64,000 bases of DNA, from NCBI RefSeq assembly GCF_030929605.1, contig NZ_JAVFVS010000002.1, positions 310,001-374,000 of the forward strand, written 5' to 3'. This document shows positions 1 through 8,135 of this stretch, piece by piece. The notes beneath the pieces are model-generated. The model was not told where the DNA came from. It made no database searches and saw only the letters and a list, made by a program, of their open reading frames with translations. The first letter of the stretch is position 1, and each line of letters starts with the position of its first letter. Source of the DNA: Flavobacterium sp. LHD-80. Lineage in GTDB: Bacteria; Bacteroidota; Bacteroidia; Flavobacteriales; Flavobacteriaceae. Made by a program: the position numbers and the translations under genes.

Positions 1-299
1 TGGCTTGCGGTGATGTAAATTTTAGAAAAGAAATGATACATCTTTTTCTAGAAAAAATTCCAAGTCAGACAGAAAATTTGATCGAAGCATTTAAAAATAC
101 CGACCATGATGTTGTAAAAAAATTGGCGCATAATATGAAATCCAGTTTAGATATTTTCATGTTGAGCGATCTTACGAATTGTTTGAATGTTCTTGAAGAA
201 GAAGCTTCACTAAGAAAATTTACATCAGAAACGGCAGATAAAATAAACATTTTGCAATGTGGAATTGAAGAGACCGTTAAAATCTTAAAGGAGCTTTGA
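1..299 (+). CDS. Hpt phosphotransfer domain, C-terminal part (gene open at left edge)
   Basis: The reading frame is open from the first bases of the window and ends with TGA. The visible 99 residues carry a histidine-phosphotransfer signature: a G-D-x-x-F-x-x-E-M-I-x-L-F-L-E helix followed by L-A-H-N-M-K-S-S, whose histidine is the expected phospho-acceptor. Such domains shuttle phosphate between receivers in a phosphorelay. An internal ATG at 33 exists, but the conserved residues before it show that the true start lies upstream, outside the window. It may be the end of a hybrid kinase or a free Hpt protein. A receiver gene follows after 69 bases in the same direction, which fits an Hpt-to-receiver relay controlling the exopolysaccharide genes downstream. 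The domain assignment is firm; the full architecture is unknown. Confidence 0.8.
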   Translation, partial: ACGDVNFRKEMIHLFLEKIPSQTENLIEAFKNTDHDVVKKLAHNMKSSLDIFMLSDLTNCLNVLEEEASLRKFTSETADKINILQCGIEETVKILKEL

Positions 300-368
300 T
301 ACCAAAGAAATAAGCCTTAGCTTTACAATACAAGGATAATATAAATTGAAATTTGCCTCCAAATACCA

Positions 369-740
369 ATGCCAATGAGAATAGTTTTAGCCGAAGATAA
401 TGATATCCTACGCAAATCATTGTCTTTTTTCCTCGAGTCCAAAGGATTTACTGTTGACCAGTTTTCTGACGGAAAAGATGCGCTTGATGCCATCGAAAAA
501 AATAATTACGACATCATTTTAACCGACATAAATATGCCCGGCATTAGCGGAATGGAAATTACGCAGTATGTTAGAGAAACTCTTAAATCGGATATTCCAA
601 TCATTATACTTACTTCTTCAGGCGTTGAACAGACGGAATTGGATTCTTTTGATATTGGTGCCAATGAATTTATTGCAAAACCAATTAGTCCCGCTGTTCT
701 TTTAGTCCGAATTAATAAGCTATTAAAAATCAAAGCTTAA
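369..740 (+). CDS. Single-domain response regulator (CheY-like receiver)
   Basis: A 123-residue protein made of one receiver domain and no output domain. The acidic pocket (E-D near residues 9-10), the phospho-acceptor Asp53 in I-L-T-D-I-N-M-P-G, a T-S switch pair near 82-83 and the K-P motif near 103-104 are all present. The start may be residue 1 or the second Met (M-R-I-V-L-A-E-D). No clear ribosome-binding purine run is seen, which is usual for the phylum. The stop overlaps the start of the next gene as TAATG, so translation is coupled to the TPR/YaiO protein. Together with the preceding Hpt domain it probably forms the end of a phosphorelay that acts by protein contact on the polysaccharide machinery rather than on DNA. 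Confidence 0.9.
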   Translation: MPMRIVLAEDNDILRKSLSFFLESKGFTVDQFSDGKDALDAIEKNNYDIILTDINMPGISGMEITQYVRETLKSDIPIIILTSSGVEQTELDSFDIGANEFIAKPISPAVLLVRINKLLKIKA

Positions 741-1954
741 TGAAGTATTTATATTATTCAATGCTGTTGCTGTTTGTTTCTGCGGTGTCTTTTGCACAAG
801 AAATTAATGTTGATGCGGTTCTAGCACAGGCAAAGCAAGAAACCGAAAAAGGCAATTTTGATAAAGCGTTATCATTGATTGCGCCTTTGCGTGCAAAATT
901 TCCTGAAAATGAAGATGTTCAAGTTTTTGAAGGACGAATTTACAGCTGGAAAAAAGACTATTCGTCATCGATAAAAACATTGACGCCATTAACAGATAAA
1001 GCAAAGCCAAATCCGGATGCTTTATTGGCTATTATAAATACTTATTTTTGGTCAGAACAATATGAAAAATGTATTGTTTACTGTGATAAATATTTGGCAA
1101 TTGATTCAAAATCAACAGATGTTATAAAAATTAAAGCTGCTTGTCTTGAAAAATTAAATCGTGACCAAGAAGCGTTGGAAATCATAGATAAAGCATCATT
1201 TGCAGACAATAGCACACAGCCATTTAGAGCTATTCGCACGCTTATTGGCAAGAAAGCTAAAAATGCAGTTTCTGCTTCTTATCTTAATATTTCAACTTCA
1301 AATCCGGGACAGTCGCCTTTGCATTATGGCTATGTCGAGTATTCGCATAAATTCAGCAGTTCAGCAATTGTTGGAAGAGCAAATGTTGGAAATGCAAACA
1401 ATGACACCGAAATGCTTTTTGAAACTGACTTTTATCAAACATTCAAAAACAAAAGTTATTTGTATGCAAACGCAGGAGTTTCAACGGGTGAAACTGTTTT
1501 TCCTGTAGCAAAAGCAGGTTTAGAATATTATTTTGCTCCAGTTAAAAAGTTTGATTTTGCGTTTGGAGCCCGATTCATGCATTTTGATTCCGATGATATA
1601 ACCTTGCTTACAGGTCAAGTTGCTTATAATTCGGGCAGTTATACTTTTGCTTACCGACCTTATTATGATACAGGAAATGCTTTGTTTTCGCATGTTTTAA
1701 GTGTTCAGAAAGTGAATGAAGAAAAAGAAAATTTGATCCGATTGGAACTTCAATACGGAACAGTTCCTTATTTATATCTCTATAATGGCTTTACGCAACC
1801 TTTAAAGGCGTATCGCGCTGGCGTGCAATATCAGCATCGAATTGGTGAATCGTTTTTTGTACGCCCTATTTTTCTGTATGAACGAGAGGAATATGTGCCT
1901 GATCAATACAGAAACAGATTCAATGTTCAGTTAATTGTTACTAAACGTTTTTAA
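740..1954 (+). CDS. Secreted TPR protein with YaiO-type outer-membrane beta-barrel
   Basis: 404 residues. The amino terminus is a signal peptide ending at V-S-F-A-Q (about residue 20). Residues 25-165 are alpha-helical tetratricopeptide-like repeats (A-x-x-x-x-x-G-N-F-D-K-A-L pattern), and residues about 175-404 alternate aromatic and polar residues as in a YaiO-family outer-membrane barrel, ending with the aromatic residue F. This TPR-plus-barrel layout resembles the PgaA/BcsC-type exporters of exopolysaccharide systems, although much smaller. The gene overlaps the receiver gene by one base and is followed two bases later by a membrane HEAT-like gene and then a GT2 synthase, so a role in polysaccharide export or modification at the outer membrane is inferred. 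Family assignment is good; the substrate is unknown. Confidence 0.82.
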   Translation: MKYLYYSMLLLFVSAVSFAQEINVDAVLAQAKQETEKGNFDKALSLIAPLRAKFPENEDVQVFEGRIYSWKKDYSSSIKTLTPLTDKAKPNPDALLAIINTYFWSEQYEKCIVYCDKYLAIDSKSTDVIKIKAACLEKLNRDQEALEIIDKASFADNSTQPFRAIRTLIGKKAKNAVSASYLNISTSNPGQSPLHYGYVEYSHKFSSSAIVGRANVGNANNDTEMLFETDFYQTFKNKSYLYANAGVSTGETVFPVAKAGLEYYFAPVKKFDFAFGARFMHFDSDDITLLTGQVAYNSGSYTFAYRPYYDTGNALFSHVLSVQKVNEEKENLIRLELQYGTVPYLYLYNGFTQPLKAYRAGVQYQHRIGESFFVRPIFLYEREEYVPDQYRNRFNVQLIVTKRF

Positions 1955-1955
1955 G

Positions 1956-2777
1956 ATGGTAAAAGTTTGGGAACTATATGAAAAAGGCGATTGGGTTGTG
2001 CCATTTCTGATTTTTTCGATCAGCTTGTTTGTTGGCGCTTCTTTTCTTTTGTATCTGATCATTATTTGGAGCCGAAATAAAAAAATCAAAAGAACCCGAC
2101 TTAAATCAGAATACAGTTTATTGATTGAAAAAATGATGTCGGCTGTGGTTTTTGAAGATGTTTTGTTTTCTGCTTTAAAAGAAGATAAAGAAACGGGATT
2201 GCTTTTCAAAAAAGCATTTTTTAGAGAAACGGTAACGGAAACAATTATAAATCTGCATAAAAATTATGACGGCGTTTATGCGCAAAAAATCGAGCAGTTT
2301 TATAAAGATTCTGGATTAATAAACGATTCGTTCAAAAAACTGAAAGATCTAAGATGGGAAATAAAGTGCAAAGGAATCACTGAACTTTCAGAATTCAATA
2401 TCAGCGAGGCTTTTGAAAAGATTATTACATTATCTAAAAAGAAGAAAAAAACTTTAAAAATCACCGCAATTAATGCCGGTATTAAGCTTGCCGGAACAAA
2501 AGGCATTGTTAATCTTGTAGAACATCCTGATCCTATTGACGACTGGACGCAAGTGAACATTATAAGTGCGTTTAAAAAACACGATATAGGCGATACAAAA
2601 GGCGTTGAACTTTTATTAGAATCAAAAAACACAACGGTTATCGCACTCGGATTAAAACTTATAAAAGAACTGAAACTTACTCAGAAAGTTAAGTATGTAG
2701 CGCAACTTGTTGATCGAGCGCCTAATACAGCAATCAAATACGAAGCGCAAAATGTATTGCAGTCATTAACTGTTTAA
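1956..2777 (+). CDS. Membrane-anchored HEAT-repeat-like protein
   Basis: 273 residues from the ATG at 1956, which sits one base after the upstream stop; a longer reading from 1935 would overlap the previous gene and begins with a non-conserved stretch, so I reject it. A single hydrophobic helix lies near residues 13-37 (V-P-F-L-I-F-S-I-S-L-F). The rest is predicted cytosolic and helical, with short repeats near the end (A-L-G-L-K-L-I-K-E-L) like HEAT repeats. It lies between the YaiO barrel gene and the GT2 synthase, ten bases ahead of the latter, so it may be a scaffold of a polysaccharide synthase complex. No catalytic motif is visible. Confidence 0.75.
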   Translation: MVKVWELYEKGDWVVPFLIFSISLFVGASFLLYLIIIWSRNKKIKRTRLKSEYSLLIEKMMSAVVFEDVLFSALKEDKETGLLFKKAFFRETVTETIINLHKNYDGVYAQKIEQFYKDSGLINDSFKKLKDLRWEIKCKGITELSEFNISEAFEKIITLSKKKKKTLKITAINAGIKLAGTKGIVNLVEHPDPIDDWTQVNIISAFKKHDIGDTKGVELLLESKNTTVIALGLKLIKELKLTQKVKYVAQLVDRAPNTAIKYEAQNVLQSLTV

Positions 2778-2787
2778 TTATAAGCCA

Positions 2788-4221
2788 ATGGATTTTTTAA
2801 ATAACGAATTAACATGGTTTCTAGATCTTTACATCGTCCTTATTTTGGGCTATGCGATATTGATCATGTCTTCGTACCTAATATTAGCCTATCTTTCTTC
2901 AAAAGCACTTTCAAGCTATCTAAAAAAAAATAGTTTTGTTGATTATGATGTGCTCCTTACAAGCGAATTTGCCCCAAAATTGTCTTTAATTGCACCCGCA
3001 TACAATGAAGGTTTTACGATTGAAGAAAATGTGAAGTCGTTACTTTCTTTAAATTACAATAATTATGAAGTTATTGTCGTGAATGACGGAAGCAAGGACA
3101 ACTCGATGGAAATCCTAATCAAAACGTATGATCTTGTTTTGACAGAATTTGATTTTCACGAACAGATTGAAACCAAAAAACTAAAAGGAATTTATACATC
3201 CAAAAACGCTGCATTCAAAAAATTAATTGTAGCCGACAAAGAAAATGGAGGCAAAGCCGATGCGTTAAATGTTGGATTAAATATTGCGCAAAACCCTTAT
3301 GTAGTTTGTATTGATGTGGATTGTATTTTAGATAAAGATTCGCTGCTAAAACTGGCAAAACCATTTTTAGAATCGCACGGAAAACGTATTATCGCAACAG
3401 GCGGTGTGGTCAGAATTGCAAATCAATGTATCATTAAAAATGGACGTTTGGTAGAAGTTAATATTCCTGATAATATGATTGCAAGGATTCAGGTTCTTGA
3501 ATATTTAAGAGCTTTTCTTTTGGGAAGAATGGCGTGGGGAAGACTCGACGGACTTTTGCTTATCAGCGGAGCATTTGGTGCTTTTGATAAAGAAATTGCG
3601 TTGCTGGCCGGCGGTTACAGTACAAAAACAGTAGGGGAAGATATGGAGCTTGTGGTGCGTATGCGCCGCTATATGCTCGAAAATAAATTGCCTTATTCAG
3701 TAAGTTATATTCCAGATCCATTGTGTTGGACAGAAGCTCCTGAAGATTTTAAAATATTCAAAAAACAACGAAGCCGTTGGATGAGAGGAACAATTGAAAC
3801 GCTTAGTTTTCATAAAAGAATGTTCCTGAACCCTAAATACAAATTGTTAGGAATGCTCAGTGTGCCTTATTGGACATTATTTGAGTTTCTAGCTCCTGGA
3901 ATTGAATTTATTGGTCTGGTTATAACACTTGTATTTATTTTATTAGGCTTGCTGAACTGGCATTTCTTTCTTTTGTTGTTGCTTTTTGTGTACACTTTTG
4001 CCGTTTTCTTCTCGGTTTTGGCGCTTTTCAGCGAAGAACGTACTTTTCATAAATACCCAAAACATGTCGATTTTTTCAAATTGCTTTTGGCCGCTTTTAT
4101 CGAACCGTTGTATTTCCATCCATTAACGGTTTATTCGGCCTTAATTGGATATAAAGAAAAAGTAATGAGAACCAAAGGATGGGGAGAAATGACTAGAAAA
4201 GGATTTACGAAGAAAGAATAA
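2788..4221 (+). CDS. Membrane GT2 glycosyltransferase (PgaC/BcsA-like processive synthase)
   Basis: 477 residues. One transmembrane helix near residues 13-37, then a GT-A domain with V-N-D-G-S-K (Asp100), D-V-D (176-178, metal-binding), an E-D-M-E-L acceptor-site motif near 290 and Q-R-S-R-W (Q-x-x-R-W, near 328), followed by three or more hydrophobic helices to the end. These are the hallmarks of processive family-2 synthases that polymerise a sugar from an NDP donor at the inner membrane, such as poly-GlcNAc synthase. No PilZ domain is seen, so direct c-di-GMP control is not indicated; the co-operonic receiver may be the regulatory input. It ends the operon, and a hairpin repeat follows. 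Sugar specificity cannot be read from sequence. Confidence 0.9.
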   Translation: MDFLNNELTWFLDLYIVLILGYAILIMSSYLILAYLSSKALSSYLKKNSFVDYDVLLTSEFAPKLSLIAPAYNEGFTIEENVKSLLSLNYNNYEVIVVNDGSKDNSMEILIKTYDLVLTEFDFHEQIETKKLKGIYTSKNAAFKKLIVADKENGGKADALNVGLNIAQNPYVVCIDVDCILDKDSLLKLAKPFLESHGKRIIATGGVVRIANQCIIKNGRLVEVNIPDNMIARIQVLEYLRAFLLGRMAWGRLDGLLLISGAFGAFDKEIALLAGGYSTKTVGEDMELVVRMRRYMLENKLPYSVSYIPDPLCWTEAPEDFKIFKKQRSRWMRGTIETLSFHKRMFLNPKYKLLGMLSVPYWTLFEFLAPGIEFIGLVITLVFILLGLLNWHFFLLLLLFVYTFAVFFSVLALFSEERTFHKYPKHVDFFKLLLAAFIEPLYFHPLTVYSALIGYKEKVMRTKGWGEMTRKGFTKKE

Positions 4222-4249
4222 GTTTTGAATTTCCATTCTTAAAGTAAAA

Positions 4250-4398
4250 ACCCCAGCGGGGTAAAATATTTATAGAATTTCAATTAGACAAATGAAAAAA
4301 GCTCCAGCGGAGCGACATATTTAGATGTCGCTCCGCTGAAGCTTTACATTGTAAATGTGTATTTGTTGCTATAAATATCTCGCTCCTCTGGAGCTTTA
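4250..4398 (+). repeat. REP-like palindromic repeat cluster between convergent genes
   Basis: Four related arms built on a gctccagcggagcgacat-type sequence. A 19-bp stem (4300-4318 with 4325-4343, one mismatch, six-base loop) forms a strong hairpin. A diverged forward copy lies near 4250-4277 (agcggggtaaaatatttata) and a diverged reverse copy near 4365-4398. The element fills the gap between two convergent genes and could terminate both transcripts; it also looks like an interspersed intergenic repeat. Confidence 0.75.
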
Positions 4399-4403
4399 TA
4401 TTA

Positions 4404-6347
4404 TTAAGGCATAAATAAAACCGTTCCGCCATTTGCAGAAAGTTCCAGATTATAAGAGTCGTTTTCCAGTTTTTTAGTACTGAATTTTGATTCTTGACCT
4501 TCGCCATCACTTATTATAGAAACATTTTTGCCTTTTAGCATTGGTAAACTTACTGTGATGGTTTTTGTTGTATTTTCACCATTGATGGCAGCTACATACC
4601 ATTTTGTATTTTTTCTTCGGGCAATTACGCAATATTTTCCTGGATAGCCATCAATAAAAACGGTTTCATCCCAAACGGTTGGAACATTTTTTAAATAATC
4701 AAATAAGTAAGCTGGTTTCTCACCTAAATTTTCAGGCGTTATTCCCCAATGTTGTACAGCCGAAAAGAAAACAACCGCAGTCGCCATTTCAAAAGCATCA
4801 GTAGTTTTTCTGATAGTACCTTTATTGGCTTCACGATGCAGTCGTTTGTTTAGAAAAACTGGCCCAAAATCCATTGATGCAACAGTGTTTCGTGTAAATG
4901 GATAAATCGTTGCCGTCGAAGGATATCGATCACTGAATGCTTGTTGAAAAACCAAATTCTCAGAAGCAAGAACCGCTTCACTGGTCATGTAATTTGGATA
5001 CATTCGTTCCCAACCGCGCGGAAGTGTCGCCCCATGAAAATTGATGTTCAGTCCAAATTCTGCAGCGTCAACAAGAATATCGTGATAGAGTTTCATAGTT
5101 TCTTGTTTGTCTCCGCCAAAGAAATCTATTTTTAAACCTTTAACGCCAATTTGCTGTAACCACTGCATTTCTGCACGTCTGACTTCTTGGGTGTTCATTT
5201 TGTTTTTTGGAGTTTGTGGAGCGGTATTCCAGTTACCATTTGAATTGTACCAAAGTAAAACACCAACGTTTTTTGATTTGGCATAATCAACTAATTCGGC
5301 TATTTTTTCTTTTCCAATATTAACATCCCAAAGCGCATCAATTAAAATATATTCGCATTTCATATCGGCTGCCAAATTAATGAAAGTCTTTTGGTCGTTG
5401 TAATTACAGCTTTCATCTTGCCAAACAATCCAGCTCCAGCTTGCTCGGCCGGCATTAAATATTTTAGAAGTCTTTATAAGTGGTTTTACAACATTTGTCG
5501 ATGCTGTCGATTCAACTATTGGTTTTAAAGTTTTGCCCAATGTTATGGTTTTCCACGAAGTCTGCATGGGTAAAATTCCAGATGCAGTTATAGGTCCTTG
5601 ATGATTATTTTCACCTTCTTGCGGAAAAGTAACCGTATAGATTCCGTCTAAAGATGCATCACTCAATCGAGTTCCGGGATAATTACCACTGATACCAGTT
5701 TCAGAAATCAACAACCAGCCTTTGTCTTCAACATGAAAAAGTGCCGGAAAAGTGAAACCTAAACCATATTGCGATTTTGTTGCAATAGGTTGTTCTCTTG
5801 TATACTCTTCTTCATAAGATGGTTTTGTTTTCTCCCAACCGCTCAATGGAGGAGCTTGTGGAGTAATAAAAGTGGTTGATTTTGATGGAAGTTTAAAACC
5901 GGTAATTTCTTTTTCAATAATGCAGTTTCCAGTATTTTTTGTGCTTTTCGGAATTTGATAACTAAATGCAACATCCGTATCGGTAACTCTGAAAATGATA
6001 TTTAAAGTTTCATTATTTGTGTTTGTAAAACTATATGTAATTTCATTTGCCTTATAATTAACCTGACTTACTTTAGATCGATCTAATTTATAAGATTCCT
6101 GAATTTTAGCTGTTTTGCTATTGATCAATTTAAGTCCTTTTGTAAAATCGCCAGCCGAACTTAATAGTCCTAGCGGAGACTTACCAAGGAATTCTTCGTT
6201 TTGATAAAATACTTGAAAATAAGGAGAGCCATTAATGACAGAAATTTCAAGTTTGATATTTTTATCGGGACTTGTTGCCGAAAGTTGTTGTGCTCGAAGT
6301 GAATTTGAAATTGTGAATAGGAGAAAACTAAGAAAGAAATATCTCAT
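4404..6347 (-). CDS. Glycoside hydrolase family 97 (alpha-glycosidase)
   Basis: 647 residues with a signal peptide (M-R-Y-F-F-L-S-F-L-L-F...L-R-A-Q), so periplasmic or outer-membrane associated. The order is GH97 N-terminal beta-sandwich (about 25-280), a (beta/alpha)8 catalytic barrel (about 290-560) and a C-terminal beta domain ending L-F-M-P. Supporting motifs are G-R-A-S-W-S-W, L-W-Y-N-S-N-G-N-W-N, G-L-K-I-D-F-F-G-G-D and F-H-G-A-T-L-P-R-G-W-E-R. GH97 enzymes cleave alpha-linked glucose or galactose. The Asp in K-I-D-F-F suggests the retaining (GH97b-like) subgroup with an aspartate nucleophile rather than the SusB-type inverting group; that is inference from the motif. No SusC/SusD pair is adjacent, so it is a solitary enzyme here. 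Confidence 0.92.
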   Translation of the reverse strand: MRYFFLSFLLFTISNSLRAQQLSATSPDKNIKLEISVINGSPYFQVFYQNEEFLGKSPLGLLSSAGDFTKGLKLINSKTAKIQESYKLDRSKVSQVNYKANEITYSFTNTNNETLNIIFRVTDTDVAFSYQIPKSTKNTGNCIIEKEITGFKLPSKSTTFITPQAPPLSGWEKTKPSYEEEYTREQPIATKSQYGLGFTFPALFHVEDKGWLLISETGISGNYPGTRLSDASLDGIYTVTFPQEGENNHQGPITASGILPMQTSWKTITLGKTLKPIVESTASTNVVKPLIKTSKIFNAGRASWSWIVWQDESCNYNDQKTFINLAADMKCEYILIDALWDVNIGKEKIAELVDYAKSKNVGVLLWYNSNGNWNTAPQTPKNKMNTQEVRRAEMQWLQQIGVKGLKIDFFGGDKQETMKLYHDILVDAAEFGLNINFHGATLPRGWERMYPNYMTSEAVLASENLVFQQAFSDRYPSTATIYPFTRNTVASMDFGPVFLNKRLHREANKGTIRKTTDAFEMATAVVFFSAVQHWGITPENLGEKPAYLFDYLKNVPTVWDETVFIDGYPGKYCVIARRKNTKWYVAAINGENTTKTITVSLPMLKGKNVSIISDGEGQESKFSTKKLENDSYNLELSANGGTVLFMP

Positions 6348-6509
6348 TTTTTGCGGTATTTTGGTCGGTTAGTAAAGTTTGATGTTTAAAAAATGGTAAT
6401 AAGTGTAAAAATAACACTATTTTCGCAAAGAAAAATTTTGAAAAGAAAGTATTTGAAAAATTTCAAATATTTAGAATTGAATAAGAGAGAGGTAAAAGAA
6501 AAAAATACA

Positions 6510-6538
6510 CCTTTTGGAGTATTTTTTTTAATCCATAA
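6510..6538 (+). terminator. A/T-flanked hairpin, possible terminator
   Basis: aaaaaatac-acc-tttt-gga-gtatttttt can fold into a stem of about 11 pairs with an A/A mismatch, followed by T residues. It lies 5' of the 58-residue reading frame at 6602 and about 160 bases upstream of the GH97 start, so which transcript it ends is unclear. Confidence 0.4.
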
Positions 6539-6601
6539 TTGCGTTAGTTTCGTATATATGAATAAGTTAAGTTTTCTTTTTCAAAATCTTAAAATAAAGA
6601 T

Positions 6602-6778
6602 ATGATAAGTAATACACCAGAAAACAGTTTAATAATAGAGATCATTTTAATATCAATTATTATTTTAGGATTCTCGGTCTGCTTTTTTATTGTAAAAAGC
6701 AAAGTCTTAACTTTTAAAAAAGAAAAAATAACTGATGAGGATTATGATAAAAGTACTGAAAAAGCAATAAAAATTTAA
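6602..6778 (+). CDS. Small single-pass membrane protein (58 aa)
   Basis: An ATG-to-TAA frame of 58 codons in an otherwise empty stretch between two minus-strand genes. The composition is protein-like: a polar start (M-I-S-N-T-P-E-N-S), a clear hydrophobic helix at about residues 10-31 (I-I-E-I-I-L-I-S-I-I-I-L-G-F), then a charged cytosolic tail rich in K, E and D. Membrane topology with the basic tail inside is predicted. It has no recognisable family and no close neighbour on its strand. It is probably a real short gene, but conservation in relatives would be needed to be sure. Confidence 0.5.
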   Translation: MISNTPENSLIIEIILISIIILGFSVCFFIVKSKVLTFKKEKITDEDYDKSTEKAIKI

Positions 6779-6891
6779 GGAAATAATCTTTCATAACAGC
6801 CATAAATTCTTAGTAGCAGGCTGAATTCAGTTGTTTTAGATATCCCACTTTGAAGGGATATATTTGATTTGATTCTTTAGTTGAAGAAAAT

Positions 6892-8115
6892 TTATTGCGG
6901 AATGTAAATGTCAAAAGTAGCGCCTTTCATGGGCTGAGCAGATGCCATAATTAGTCCATTATGATTTTCAACTATTTTTTTCACGATGGCAAGACCAATT
7001 CCTGTTCCGTCATAAATATCTCTAGTGTGAAGTCGTTGAAAAACACCAAATATCTTCTCGCTGTGTTCAGGTTCAAAACCTATTCCGTTATCCTGAAAAC
7101 TAATATGACAATAATTTTCGAGCGGAACTAATTTATCATTATGTAAATCTTTGCCCGTTGCCATTCGGCTTTTAATTGTAATCTGCAACGGAATTTCCTT
7201 TTGTGAAAACTTCAGCGAATTATTAATCAAATTTTCAAGAAGCTGAATAAACAAAAATGGAATAATATTGACTTTTCCATGAAAAGCAGTTATTATTTCG
7301 GCATTTTTGTCCTTAATATTTTCTCTAAGTGCTTCTTTTACATTGTCTACAATTGTTTCAAGGTCTGTATTTTCATAAATACGATCAATGATATTGGTTC
7401 TTGAAAACGCTAAAAGATCATTAATCAGTTCGCGCATTCGATTGGTAGAATATAAAATTCGGTCAAATTTTAATCTTCCGTCAGGACTTAAATTGTCGTA
7501 TTCTTTTGCGAGAATAATGTTCGAAAAAGTCTGAATTTTACGGAGCGGTTCCTGAAGATCATGACTTGAAATATGCGTAAAAGCATCAAGTTCTGTATTT
7601 TTTCTTTTTAGTTCATTTGCATATTTTTCGATAGCAAGATATTGCGAAGCCAAATCTTCATTGGCTTTCGTAATCTTAGCGTTAAGCGCATTTGTTTCTT
7701 CTTCCTTAAGCTGTAATTCCCTATTTTTTCTATATAATTCAGTAAAAACCATCACTTTGGCCTGAAGTATTTCAGCAGATAATGGTTTGATCATATAATC
7801 AACGGCACCAGACTGATAACCTTTGAATATATAATCGGACGTATTCATATTGGCAGTTAGGAAAATGATAGGCACATGCTTGAGTTTGTCGCTTTGGCGA
7901 ATAAGCTCAGCGGTTTCAAATCCATCCATAAGAGGCATTTGCACATCCATCAAGATGATAGCAAAATCCTGTTTTTTGAGTAGAATTCGCAAGGCATCTT
8001 TTCCAGATGACGCTTCCACAAACTGATAGCCCATATTTGCCAGAATAACCTGCAAAGAAAGCAGATTTTCCTTTTTATCATCAACTAATAATATTTTAAT
8101 AGGAGTGTGTGCCAT
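6892..8115 (-). CDS. Response regulator-histidine kinase (REC-HisKA-HATPase)
   Basis: 407 residues, cytosolic. An N-terminal receiver (phospho-acceptor Asp57 in I-I-L-M-D-V-Q-M-P, K-P at 110-111) is followed by a coiled coil (about 125-175), a HisKA dimerisation helix with His185 in I-S-S-H-D-L-Q-E-P, and an HATPase_c domain with N-N-S-L-K-F (N box), D-N-G-I-G-F (G1) and G-T-G-I-G-L-A (G2). The receiver-first order suggests a kinase switched by phosphate arriving from another kinase; the obvious donor is the giant hybrid kinase that ends 20 bases upstream on the same strand. It carries no output domain. Assignment is secure; partner choice is inferred from position. Confidence 0.93.
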   Translation of the reverse strand: MAHTPIKILLVDDKKENLLSLQVILANMGYQFVEASSGKDALRILLKKQDFAIILMDVQMPLMDGFETAELIRQSDKLKHVPIIFLTANMNTSDYIFKGYQSGAVDYMIKPLSAEILQAKVMVFTELYRKNRELQLKEEETNALNAKITKANEDLASQYLAIEKYANELKRKNTELDAFTHISSHDLQEPLRKIQTFSNIILAKEYDNLSPDGRLKFDRILYSTNRMRELINDLLAFSRTNIIDRIYENTDLETIVDNVKEALRENIKDKNAEIITAFHGKVNIIPFLFIQLLENLINNSLKFSQKEIPLQITIKSRMATGKDLHNDKLVPLENYCHISFQDNGIGFEPEHSEKIFGVFQRLHTRDIYDGTGIGLAIVKKIVENHNGLIMASAQPMKGATFDIYIPQ

Positions 8116-8135
8116 TTTGATTTTTATTTAAAATA

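Noticed and set aside
6393..6605. 70-codon plus-strand frame
   Set aside because: Composition (K, F, L and I only) looks non-coding, and it contains the hairpin at 6510-6538.
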